This document shows positions 50,806-58,518 of a stretch of 64,000 nt of DNA, piece by piece. The first letter of the stretch is position 1; each line of letters starts with the position of its first letter. The position numbers and the translations under genes are program-made. This DNA comes from an alpha proteobacterium HIMB5 (lineage in GTDB: Bacteria; Pseudomonadota; Alphaproteobacteria; Pelagibacterales; Pelagibacteraceae), in assembly GCA_000299095.1 (NCBI GenBank), contig CP003809.1, positions 124,001 to 188,000 on the forward strand. The letters run 5' to 3'. The notes below the pieces were generated by a model that did not search any database, was not told the origin of the DNA, and was given only the letters and a program-made list of their open reading frames with translations.

Positions 50806-51402
50806 TTATTCATTAGAGAAATTTTTTAAATTTTCTAATAGAGCCTCAATGTTACCATCAGCACCTTGAATTATAGAGTTGAATTCCTCTTTTTGCGTTC
50901 TTGCCAAACTTAATCCCTCAATTATTAAATCTCTAATTAAGGGTTTTTCAGGATTTTTTGTATAAACTCTCCATTCAATTTTTATCTCAGGTCTTTTCTC
51001 TGTGGCTACTAAAGTGCTTGAAACAATGGTGTAATTTTCATTAATTTTTTCTTTAGAGTTGACTTCTATAATTGGATTAGAATATTCAGCCAATCTACTA
51101 GAAAAACTTGTCATAAAATAATTACGAAAAACATTAGTGTATTCATTTAATTTTTCTTTAGATAATCCCTTTCTGTGACCTCCTAAAGAATAAAATCCTA
51201 TTCCATTTATATCCACAGTGTCAGCTGCGATTTTTTTTAGCTCCTCAATTCTTTGTTCTTTAGAAAGATTCCCACCAAGAGTATCAGCAGCTCTATTAAC
51301 TGTGGATTGAACAAAAACGTCAGCTTCTATTGAAAATGATTTAGAATTTACTGAAAAAAGTAATAAGATTGTAAGTACAAGAGTTTCAAGTTTTTTTTTC
51401 AT
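50806..51402 (-). CDS. mlaC: MlaC-family periplasmic phospholipid-binding protein
   Basis: A 198-residue protein with a signal peptide (residues 1-25, ending near KSFSIEAD) and the MlaC/Ttg2D domain: FVQSTVNRAADTLGG, GFYSLGGHRKGLSKEKLNEYTNVFRNYF and RDLIIEGLSLARTQKEEFNSII. MlaC shuttles phospholipids between the outer-membrane MlaA complex and the inner-membrane MlaFEDB transporter. It lies 22 bases downstream of mlaA; the transporter subunits are not in this window. Confidence 0.85.
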   Translation of the reverse strand: MKKKLETLVLTILLLFSVNSKSFSIEADVFVQSTVNRAADTLGGNLSKEQRIEELKKIAADTVDINGIGFYSLGGHRKGLSKEKLNEYTNVFRNYFMTSFSSRLAEYSNPIIEVNSKEKINENYTIVSSTLVATEKRPEIKIEWRVYTKNPEKPLIRDLIIEGLSLARTQKEEFNSIIQGADGNIEALLENLKNFSNE

Positions 51403-51424
51403 AAATATATATTATTTGAGCAGT

Positions 51425-52207
51425 TTAATTTTCAATATCATCCCAATCAGAATCATCCATCGCCTCAATGATACCATTAGAATTTAATATTTTTTGCTGC
51501 CTATCTTGTAAATATAAGCTTTTGACAGAAGCATAAAAATCAACAGCATTTTTTTCAAGATTATCGAAAGACTCTATATTTTTAGCTCTAAAGTCTATTC
51601 CAGCTGATAATCTTGAAACTATGTAATCGCTATCCTCAAAATGTTGAGTATTATTTTTGACAGTTACGTTATACCAAGCATCTCCTCCAATTATATTTGC
51701 TAAAGAACTTGCTGTATCTCTAACTGTAGAAGGACCAAGTACAGGCAAAACTAAGTAACAACCTGGACCAACACCTTGCACAGCCAATGATTGACCATAG
51801 TCTTCTTTTTCATATTCCTCAAATCCAACTTTTTCAGCAACATCTATAAATCCTAATATTCCAACAGTTGTGTTTATTACAAACCTTCCTGTGTTGGTAC
51901 CTGCTTTTCTGAATTCACCTTGCAGCACATTGTTTGGTATAGTCACTAAATTAGACAAATTATCTAAAGAATTACTAACTCCAGATCTGATGGGGTTTGG
52001 TAAAGTTCTATACACCTTTGCAACTGGCTTAAAAATTATATTATCAAGACCTTTATTTAATGTGAATATTGTTCTATTTATACCTTCGTGACAATCTTTA
52101 ATTTGAGATGGATCATTTTTTTTAAGAATTTCCTCATCTGCGTTAGCAACAACATTTAAAGACAAGCTTGCAGTTAAAAGTGATATATAAATTAATTTTT
52201 TAAACAT
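51425..52207 (-). CDS. mlaA: MlaA/VacJ-family protein lacking a lipobox
   Basis: A 260-residue VacJ-domain protein. The core shows EGINRTIFTLNKGLDN, YRTLPNPIRSGVSNSLDNLSNLVTIPNNVLQGEF, GRFVINTTVGILGFIDVAEKVG and GPGCYLVLPVLGPSTVRDT. In E. coli MlaA is an outer-membrane lipoprotein removing misplaced phospholipids. Here the signal peptide (1-23, VVANADEE) has no lipobox cysteine, so it would be soluble or held by protein partners. Co-directional with mlaC. Confidence 0.9.
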   Translation of the reverse strand: MFKKLIYISLLTASLSLNVVANADEEILKKNDPSQIKDCHEGINRTIFTLNKGLDNIIFKPVAKVYRTLPNPIRSGVSNSLDNLSNLVTIPNNVLQGEFRKAGTNTGRFVINTTVGILGFIDVAEKVGFEEYEKEDYGQSLAVQGVGPGCYLVLPVLGPSTVRDTASSLANIIGGDAWYNVTVKNNTQHFEDSDYIVSRLSAGIDFRAKNIESFDNLEKNAVDFYASVKSLYLQDRQQKILNSNGIIEAMDDSDWDDIEN

Positions 52208-52255
52208 TTTTTTGATCTATATAATATAATATTTCTACATGTAAATTAACAAAAT

Positions 52256-53011
52256 ATGAAAAAAATAGCCAAAAAACAGGCATTAATATTCAATAATAAT
52301 TATTCCCCTAATTTTGATACCAAAAAGAGACTTAAAAATTCCATTAAATATATAATTATTCATTACACCGGAATGGTAAAAGAATCGAAAGCAATTTCAA
52401 GATTATTGGATTTAACTTCAAAAGTTAGTTGTCATTATTTCATCAAGAATAATGGAAATATAGTTAGAATGGTGCCAGATAGTTATACAGCATGGCATGC
52501 CGGAAAATCTAAATGGAAAAAATTAAAATCTCTAAATAGACATTCAATTGGAATTGAAATAAATAATCCAGGTCACAACCATGGTTATAAATCTTTTCGT
52601 CAAAAACAAGTTAAATCCTTATTATCTTTAATTAAAGACTTAAAAAAAAAATTTAATATTGATAAAAAAAATATCTTAGGTCATTCAGATATAGCACCTG
52701 ATAGGAAGAAAGATCCAGGAGAAAAATTTCCTTGGTTTATTTTAGCAAAAGAAAAAATTATTAATTGGCATAATTTAGATTTAAAAAAATTAAAAAAATC
52801 AAGAAAAATCAAAATTAACGATAAATTAGAGCAAATATTTATTAAAAATTTATATAAGATAGGATATTGCAAAATATCAGGCTATAATATGGATAAATCT
52901 AATAAAATTTTAACTACCGCTTTTCAAAGAAAATATAGAAATCAACTTATCAATGGTAAAATTGACCACGAATGTTTTTTAATTTCTAAAAATATATTAA
53001 AAGTTAAATAA
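52256..53011 (+). CDS. N-acetylmuramoyl-L-alanine amidase (AmpD/Amidase_2 family)
   Basis: A 251-residue zinc amidase. Amidase_2 domain (about residues 30-170): the zinc His is in YIIIHYTGM, HYFIKNNGNIVRMVPDSYTAWHAGKS follows, and the second His/Asp site is GHSDIAPDRKKDPGEKFPW. The C-terminus (about 190-251, AFQRKYRNQLINGKID) resembles a peptidoglycan-binding domain. No signal peptide is clear, so it may act in cytoplasmic muropeptide recycling. It is divergent from mlaA across 48 bases. Confidence 0.88.
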   Translation: MKKIAKKQALIFNNNYSPNFDTKKRLKNSIKYIIIHYTGMVKESKAISRLLDLTSKVSCHYFIKNNGNIVRMVPDSYTAWHAGKSKWKKLKSLNRHSIGIEINNPGHNHGYKSFRQKQVKSLLSLIKDLKKKFNIDKKNILGHSDIAPDRKKDPGEKFPWFILAKEKIINWHNLDLKKLKKSRKIKINDKLEQIFIKNLYKIGYCKISGYNMDKSNKILTTAFQRKYRNQLINGKIDHECFLISKNILKVK

Positions 53012-53052
53012 TCTTAAGTTGAAAATATCTTAAAAAGTAATATCTTAATTAC

Positions 53053-53409
53053 GCCAGATAAATGATTTATCGCTTTTATTTTTATATAAAAGAGGAAAGT
53101 CCGGGCTCCGAAAGGATACAGTGCCAGGTAACGCCTGGCGGGGGCAACCCTAGGGATAGTGCCACAGAAAATAAACCGCCATATCATGGCAAGGGTGAAA
53201 AGGTGTGGTAAGAGCGCACCGGTTCTCTTGGTAACAAGGAACGCTGGAAAACCCCACTGGGAGCAAGACTAAGTAGAGATGACATTGTTTAAATACTAAA
53301 AGCTGTCCTTAGCTAGTCATCAGGGTTAGTTGCTTGAGCTTTAAAGTGATTTAAAGCCTAGACAAATGATAAATTTAAACGACAGAACCCGGCTTATATT
53401 TTATCTGGC
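53053..53409 (+). ncRNA. rnpB: RNase P RNA (bacterial type A)
   Basis: The conserved 5' block GAGGAAAGTCCGGGCTCC and the 3' block ACAGAACCCGGCTTA are both present, with the central GGTAAGAGCGCACC and GGCAACCCTAG blocks between. The ends pair as P1: GCCAGATA at 53053-53060 with TATCTGGC at 53402-53409. Roughly 357 bases, slightly shorter than E. coli. The exact 5' end is set by P1 pairing. It is much GC-richer than the surrounding sequence, as structural RNAs are in AT-rich genomes. Confidence 0.96.
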
Positions 53410-53448
53410 AAACTTCTTTAACATTCCCTTAATAAATGTTCACGTTTT

Positions 53449-53506
53449 GATTCACTTTTTCTTTATTTAAGAATCAAATATTAAGAGATTTGTAAGGTAT
53501 TGACTC
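53449..53506. promoter_or_regulatory. three GANTC (CcrM) sites upstream of mraZ-ftsZ
   Basis: GATTC at 53449-53453, GAATC at 53471-53475 and GACTC at 53502-53506 all lie in the 161-base gap between rnpB and mraZ. The first two are arms of a 7-base inverted repeat (TTGATTC, GAATCAA). The third overlaps the -35 element. CcrM is encoded in this window. In Caulobacter, GANTC methylation activates ftsZ. Presence is observed; control is inferred. Confidence 0.5.
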
Positions 53507-53528
53507 TATATTATATATCCCATATTAT
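53500..53528 (+). promoter_or_regulatory. sigma-70 promoter for the mraZ-ftsZ division cluster
   Basis: TTGACT (53500-53505) and TATTAT (53523-53528) are separated by exactly 17 bases, a near-consensus sigma-70 promoter. Transcription would start near 53535 and give a leader of about 35 bases before the mraZ ATG at 53571. Confidence 0.7.
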
Positions 53529-53551
53529 CCCATATATTCCCAAATATGGGA
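53518..53551. promoter_or_regulatory. MraZ-box repeats overlapping the promoter
   Basis: TCCCA occurs at 53518-53522, 53528-53532 and 53538-53542, an exact 10-base period (unit TCCCATAT-N-N). Read on the other strand these are TGGGA repeats, which fit the TGGG-type direct repeats bound by MraZ in E. coli and Mycoplasma. An inverted TGGGA follows at 53547-53551, making a 7-base inverted repeat with the third box. The boxes bracket the -10 and start site, so autorepression is expected. Confidence 0.75.
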
Positions 53552-53570
53552 ATTTTAAAATTTATGGATT

Positions 53571-54026
53571 ATGTTTTTATCGAGTTACGAAAACAATATA
53601 GACAAAAAAGGAAGGGTATCAGTGCCAGCAAGTTTTAGAGCATATATATCTAATCTTGGTTATAATAGTGTAATTTGTTTTCCTTCATTTAATAATCAAT
53701 CTATAGAAGCATGGCCGCAAGATAGAATTGAAAAAATTTCAAATAGCATAGATATTTTAAATCCATTTGATGAAAAAAGAGATTATTTTGCAACTTCTGT
53801 TTTAGCTGAAAGTATTAACTTACAATTTGATAGTGAGGGAAGAATATCATTAACAGAAAAATTATTAAAACATGCTAAAATAAAAAAAAGCATGGTGTTT
53901 GTTGGTCAAGGAAAAACATTTCAAATTTGGGAACCAACAACTTTTGAGAAATTTAAGACTAATGCCAGAAAAAAATCAAATTTAAATCGAGGAAGTCTTA
54001 AATGGGAGCAGCAATTAAATAAATAA
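53571..54026 (+). CDS. mraZ: transcriptional regulator MraZ
   Basis: A 151-residue MraZ/AbrB-fold regulator with two tandem copies of the domain: N-terminal [24 protein letters not shown], second [20 protein letters not shown]. It represses the division and cell-wall cluster through repeats in its own promoter, which are present 20-50 bases upstream. ftsZ follows after 14 bases, preceded by the strong ribosome site AGGGGAA. Confidence 0.95.
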   Translation: MFLSSYENNIDKKGRVSVPASFRAYISNLGYNSVICFPSFNNQSIEAWPQDRIEKISNSIDILNPFDEKRDYFATSVLAESINLQFDSEGRISLTEKLLKHAKIKKSMVFVGQGKTFQIWEPTTFEKFKTNARKKSNLNRGSLKWEQQLNK

Positions 54027-54040
54027 CAGGGGAAATAACG

Positions 54041-55507
54041 ATGACTATAAACTTTAAAACACCAGAAATTAAAGAGCTTCAGCCGAGACTACTTGTATTA
54101 GGAGTAGGTGGTGCAGGAGGAAATGCAATAAATGAAATGATTGATAACAATCTTCAAGGGGTAGAATTTATTGCAGTAAATACAGATGCTCAAGATCTAA
54201 AAATGAGTAAAGCTAGAACTAAGATACAATTAGGTCTTAATCTTACAAAAGGTTTAGGTGCTGGTGCAAAATTAGATATTGGTCAAGCTGCTGCTGATGA
54301 GTCATTAAATGAAATTGTAAATACTCTACAAGGTGCAAATATGGTTTTTATTGCTGCTGGTATGGGTGGTGGAACAGGAACTGGTGCTGCACACGTTATT
54401 GCTAGAGCTGCAAAAGAATTAAATATTCTTACTGTCGGCGTAGTTACTCTTCCTTTCCTTTATGAAGGCCCCTCAAGAATGAGAAGAGCTCAACAAGGTT
54501 TAGAGGAACTTAGAAAACATGTTGATACAATTATAGTTATTCCAAATCAAAATTTATTCAAAATTGCAAATGAACAAACTACATTTGAGGAATCATTTAA
54601 TCTTTCAAATAATGTTTTAATGCATGGAGTTCAAAGTATAACAGATCTTATGGTAAGACCCGGTTTAATTAATCTTGATTTTGCAGATGTTGAAACTGTG
54701 ATGGCATCAATGGGCAAAGCTATGATGGGAACTGGTGAAGCTGAAGGAGAAGGTAGAGCTTTAAAAGCCGCAGAGATGGCAATCAGTAATCCTTTAATTG
54801 ATGATTATACATTAAAAGGTGCTAAAGGATTATTAGTAAACATTACTGGTGGCAAAGATTTAAAACTTTTTGAAGTTGATGAGGCAGTAAATAAAGTAAG
54901 AGCTGAAGTTGATCCAGAAGCAGAATTAATTATTGGAGCAATTACAGACTCAGATTTAGATGGAAAAATGAGAGTTTCAATTGTTGCAACATCTTTAGAT
55001 GGTCAACAACCTGAAGCAAAATCAGTAATTAATATGGTGCATAGAATACAAAATAGAAACCCAGGGTATTCAGATTTTTCTAATTTGGGGACAGCATCAT
55101 TTACTTTTTCAACTCAATCTTCAAATCCTGTTTCGCATGGTGCTAATGCACTTAAGATTGATAACGAGGTAATAGAAGAGCAAAAAAATATGATGGAGGG
55201 AGCAACCTCACAAGAAATGAACACCTCTTCTAATACTGAAGTAGAGCAAATTATTGATGAAAGTTCCTCATTACATGAACAAGAAACATCCTTTACTCAA
55301 GAAGCATTAAATAATGACCAACATTTAGAAGAAACTCAAACTGAGGCTACATCAAATGGATTAGAGGAATTTGGTGTTGATATGGAAGAACCAGATTTAT
55401 TTAATACTTCAAGTGGAAGCGAACAATCAGAACCTTTATTGTTGGAAGACGAACAAGAAGAGGATGATTTAGAGATACCTGCATTTTTAAGAAGACAAAA
55501 AAATTAA
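54041..55507 (+). CDS. ftsZ: cell division GTPase FtsZ
   Basis: A 488-residue tubulin-like protein that forms the division ring. The nucleotide signature [11 protein letters not shown] is at residues 107-117, the nucleotide-binding [15 protein letters not shown] at 19-34, and the T7-loop region [20 protein letters not shown] is intact. A long acidic Ser/Gln/Glu-rich linker (about 355-475) leads to the conserved C-terminal peptide [10 protein letters not shown]. Position between mraZ and rsmH is unusual: in most proteobacteria ftsZ closes the cluster after ftsQ-ftsA. It uses the best ribosome site in the cluster, consistent with high expression. Confidence 0.98.
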   Translation: MTINFKTPEIKELQPRLLVLGVGGAGGNAINEMIDNNLQGVEFIAVNTDAQDLKMSKARTKIQLGLNLTKGLGAGAKLDIGQAAADESLNEIVNTLQGANMVFIAAGMGGGTGTGAAHVIARAAKELNILTVGVVTLPFLYEGPSRMRRAQQGLEELRKHVDTIIVIPNQNLFKIANEQTTFEESFNLSNNVLMHGVQSITDLMVRPGLINLDFADVETVMASMGKAMMGTGEAEGEGRALKAAEMAISNPLIDDYTLKGAKGLLVNITGGKDLKLFEVDEAVNKVRAEVDPEAELIIGAITDSDLDGKMRVSIVATSLDGQQPEAKSVINMVHRIQNRNPGYSDFSNLGTASFTFSTQSSNPVSHGANALKIDNEVIEEQKNMMEGATSQEMNTSSNTEVEQIIDESSSLHEQETSFTQEALNNDQHLEETQTEATSNGLEEFGVDMEEPDLFNTSSGSEQSEPLLLEDEQEEDDLEIPAFLRRQKN

Positions 55508-55525
55508 TGGTCTTCAAAAAAATAA

Positions 55526-56536
55526 ATGGAAGCCACCATAGTAAAGGATGAATCAAAACATTATCCTGTACTGCTTAATGAAATAATTAGCGTTATTACC
55601 CCTCAACATGGTGGCACATTTATTGATTGTACTTTTGGTCAAGGTGGTTACACAAAAAAGATATTAGATTTTCCTGATACAAAAGTAATCGCTCTAGATA
55701 GAGATATAGATACCAAAAAAAATGCTGATTTAATTTCAGGAAATTTTGAGCATCGATTTCTTTATAAAAATCTCAAATTCAGTGAAATATCTAATTTAAA
55801 ACTTAAAAATGAAAATATTAAGGGAATAGTATTTGATTTAGGATATTCCTATCCACAAATAAAAAATAAATCAAAAGGGCTTTCATTTTCATCTATTGGA
55901 GAATTAGATATGAAAATGGGCTTAAATAGTTTTTCAGCTAAAGATGTAATTAATAAACTTGGTGAAGAAGAATTAACAAAAATTTTTAAAACCTTTGGAG
56001 AAGAAATTGAGAGTAAATTTATTGCAAGAAATATTATAAAGGAAAGAAAGAAAAAAATTATAGATACCCCCAAACTAGTAGAAATAATCGAAAAAACAAA
56101 AAGAAAAAAAAATTATAAAATCAATAACTCGACAAAAGTTTTTCAGGCACTAAGAATATTTGTTAATAAAGAAATTAGTGAGTTAATTTATGGATTAATT
56201 AATGCAACCAAAGTTTTAAAAAAAGATGGAGTTTTGGTTGTAGTTACATTTCATTCTTTAGAAGATAAAATTGTAAAATATTTTTTTAAAAGTCTTTCTG
56301 AAAATAAAACAGTATCAAGATATTTACCTGAAAATAAAGATCAAAATATAATTTTTGAATTAAAAGAAAAAAAACCAATTTTACCATCTGAGATAGAAAT
56401 AAATGAAAATCCACCATCTAGATCAGCAAAACTTAGATATGTAAAAAAGTCAGTTGAAATTTATGATATCAAAACAGATATTTTAGATAAATTTCAAAAT
56501 CTTTTAGATGTTGAAAAAATTGGTGAAAGTTTATGA
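55526..56536 (+). CDS. rsmH: 16S rRNA m4C1402 methyltransferase RsmH
   Basis: A 336-residue SAM methyltransferase (old name MraW). Signatures: [45 protein letters not shown] (normally DLGxSSxQ; the first Ser is Tyr here), [16 protein letters not shown] and [18 protein letters not shown], ending [12 protein letters not shown]. It modifies C1402 in the ribosomal P site. It overlaps ftsL by four bases (ATGA). Confidence 0.96.
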   Translation: MEATIVKDESKHYPVLLNEIISVITPQHGGTFIDCTFGQGGYTKKILDFPDTKVIALDRDIDTKKNADLISGNFEHRFLYKNLKFSEISNLKLKNENIKGIVFDLGYSYPQIKNKSKGLSFSSIGELDMKMGLNSFSAKDVINKLGEEELTKIFKTFGEEIESKFIARNIIKERKKKIIDTPKLVEIIEKTKRKKNYKINNSTKVFQALRIFVNKEISELIYGLINATKVLKKDGVLVVVTFHSLEDKIVKYFFKSLSENKTVSRYLPENKDQNIIFELKEKKPILPSEIEINENPPSRSAKLRYVKKSVEIYDIKTDILDKFQNLLDVEKIGESL

Positions 56537-56841
56537 ATAAAATTTTGTTAGTTTTTTTAACATTGTGTTTAGTTGTTTTTACTACCTTAATAAAAAATTC
56601 CTCGAAAAATTTAGAAGATGAAATATTTACAAAACAAGAAAATATTAGAATTTTAAAAAAAGAAGTTAGCGATTTATTATTAGAATATAATTACCTTAGC
56701 TCTGCAGAACAATTGTTAAAATATCAATCAAGATATTTTGAGGAAGAACTTGTTCAAAAAAATCTTAATGAATTTGAAATTATCAAAAATATTAAAGATG
56801 AAATTGAAATAAAAAAAATTATAAAAAATCAAAATGAGTAA
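56533..56841 (+). CDS. ftsL: FtsL-like small division protein
   Basis: A 102-residue bitopic protein with an N-terminal membrane helix ([17 protein letters not shown], residues 4-20) followed by a leucine-zipper-like coiled coil (residues about 27-70). Sequence similarity within FtsL is weak; the call rests on size, topology and position between rsmH and ftsI. FtsL joins FtsB and FtsQ to activate FtsWI. It overlaps both neighbours. Confidence 0.75.
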   Translation: MNKILLVFLTLCLVVFTTLIKNSSKNLEDEIFTKQENIRILKKEVSDLLLEYNYLSSAEQLLKYQSRYFEEELVQKNLNEFEIIKNIKDEIEIKKIIKNQNE

Positions 56842-58516
56842 GAATAAAATTAGATTTGAGATTGAAGATACAGAATATAGTTTTTATTATAAAAAATCTG
56901 ATTTAAAAATTGATTTTAATCGAATTGCATTCATTTTTTTTATTTTAGTTTTAATTTCAATAATTTTTTCAATTCATTTAATTCATTTAGGATCAAGACA
57001 GTTAAAAATTGAAAAAAAAGATAATTTTAATTTTAATAATAATTCACCCTCTAGAGCTGACATAGTCGATAGAGAAAATAATTATTTAGTTAAAACTGTA
57101 AAATCAATTGATATTGGTATTAATCCTGTTGAGATAATTGATAAAAAAAAATTATTACTTAATCTAAGATATATTTTCCCAGAGAAAAATTTTCAAGAAA
57201 TTGAGACAAAAATAAAAAAAAATAAATTTTTTTGGTTTGAGAAAAAAATTTCAGAAGAAAATTATGAAAAAATAATGAAACTTGGAGATAAATCAATTAA
57301 ACCACATGAGAGTTTAACAAGACTTTATCCACACAAAAATCTTTTCAGTCATATAATTGGACAAATTGATGATGATAACTATGGAATATCTGGAATAGAA
57401 AAATCATTTGATGAGATATTGAAGCAAAGATCTGAGCCTTTAGAGTTAACGGTAGACACGGATATTCAGTTTTTAATTAGAAAAGAACTAATTAAATACA
57501 ATGAAATTTTTAACACGAAAGGTAGTGCTGCAGTTTTGATGAATATTCATTCTGGTGAAATAATAGCTTTCACATCTCTACCAGATTTTGACTTAAACAA
57601 GAGAGAGAAGATTGTAGATAAGAATTACATTAATAGAGTTAGCAAAGGTGTTTATGAGTTTGGTTCGGTTTTTAAGACATTTACCTTAGCAGCAGCTTTT
57701 GATGAAGATTTAATAGAACCAGAGACAGAATATTTAGATTTGCCTAAATCTTTAACTTGTTATGGCTTTGCCATAAGGGAGTATGACAATAAAATTCCAA
57801 AGGATCTTAGTGCTGAACAGATATTGATAAGATCTGGAAATATTGGTTCCGTTAGAATTGGCCAAGAAGTAGGTCAGGAAAAATTCAAATCCTTTTTATC
57901 TAAAATTGGAGTTTTAGACGAAATAAAATTTGATATTGAAGAAACTGGAAAACCAATAAAGTTCAATTGGGGAAAGTGTCCACTTGCAACAGCATCTTAT
58001 GGTCATGGAATAACTACTACATTACTTCAATTAGCTAAAGCTTATTCAATAATTACTAATGGTGGTTTTGAAATTACACCAACATTAATAAAAAAGAAAA
58101 AAAAAATAAAAAGAAGAAAAATTTTAGATAAAAAGGTTTCAGAAAAAATTTTACCTATTTTAAGAAAAATAGTTACCACAAAAGAAGGTACAGCTTCTCT
58201 AGCAAATGTAGAAGGTTACGAAATTGGTGGAAAAACTGGGACTGCTAACAAAAGTATTAATGGTGTTTATTCTAACAAAAAGGTTAATACATTTGTTTCA
58301 GTTTTTCCTACATCAAAACCACAATTTGTAATGGCAGTTATGTTGGATGAGAGTTCTCGAAGTGAGAGTTATATTTATCATTATAGGGATGGATCAAATT
58401 TTAAATTATTAGGTAGTCCAAGAAATACTGCTGGCTGGACAACTGTAGAAGTAACTGGTCAAATTATGGATAAGATTGGGCCGATTTTAGCCACAAAGTA
58501 TTTGGAAATTAATTGA
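56834..58516 (+). CDS. ftsI: peptidoglycan transpeptidase FtsI (PBP3)
   Basis: A 560-residue class B penicillin-binding protein. N-terminal anchor helix (about 30-50), pedestal domain with SPSRADIVDRENNYL, then the transpeptidase: Ser-x-x-Lys as SVFK (Ser278-Lys281), SGN (334-336) and KTG (467-469, IGGKTGTANKS). It cross-links septal peptidoglycan. The first base of its ATG lies within the ftsL end; murE follows two bases after its stop. Confidence 0.96.
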   Translation: MSKNKIRFEIEDTEYSFYYKKSDLKIDFNRIAFIFFILVLISIIFSIHLIHLGSRQLKIEKKDNFNFNNNSPSRADIVDRENNYLVKTVKSIDIGINPVEIIDKKKLLLNLRYIFPEKNFQEIETKIKKNKFFWFEKKISEENYEKIMKLGDKSIKPHESLTRLYPHKNLFSHIIGQIDDDNYGISGIEKSFDEILKQRSEPLELTVDTDIQFLIRKELIKYNEIFNTKGSAAVLMNIHSGEIIAFTSLPDFDLNKREKIVDKNYINRVSKGVYEFGSVFKTFTLAAAFDEDLIEPETEYLDLPKSLTCYGFAIREYDNKIPKDLSAEQILIRSGNIGSVRIGQEVGQEKFKSFLSKIGVLDEIKFDIEETGKPIKFNWGKCPLATASYGHGITTTLLQLAKAYSIITNGGFEITPTLIKKKKKIKRRKILDKKVSEKILPILRKIVTTKEGTASLANVEGYEIGGKTGTANKSINGVYSNKKVNTFVSVFPTSKPQFVMAVMLDESSRSESYIYHYRDGSNFKLLGSPRNTAGWTTVEVTGQIMDKIGPILATKYLEIN

Positions 58517-58518
58517 AC

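Noticed and set aside
53447-53477. Possible intrinsic terminator after rnpB (TTGATTC ... GAATCAA)
   Set aside because: The stem is 7 bp with a 17-base loop and no T run directly after it. It is better explained as paired GANTC sites.
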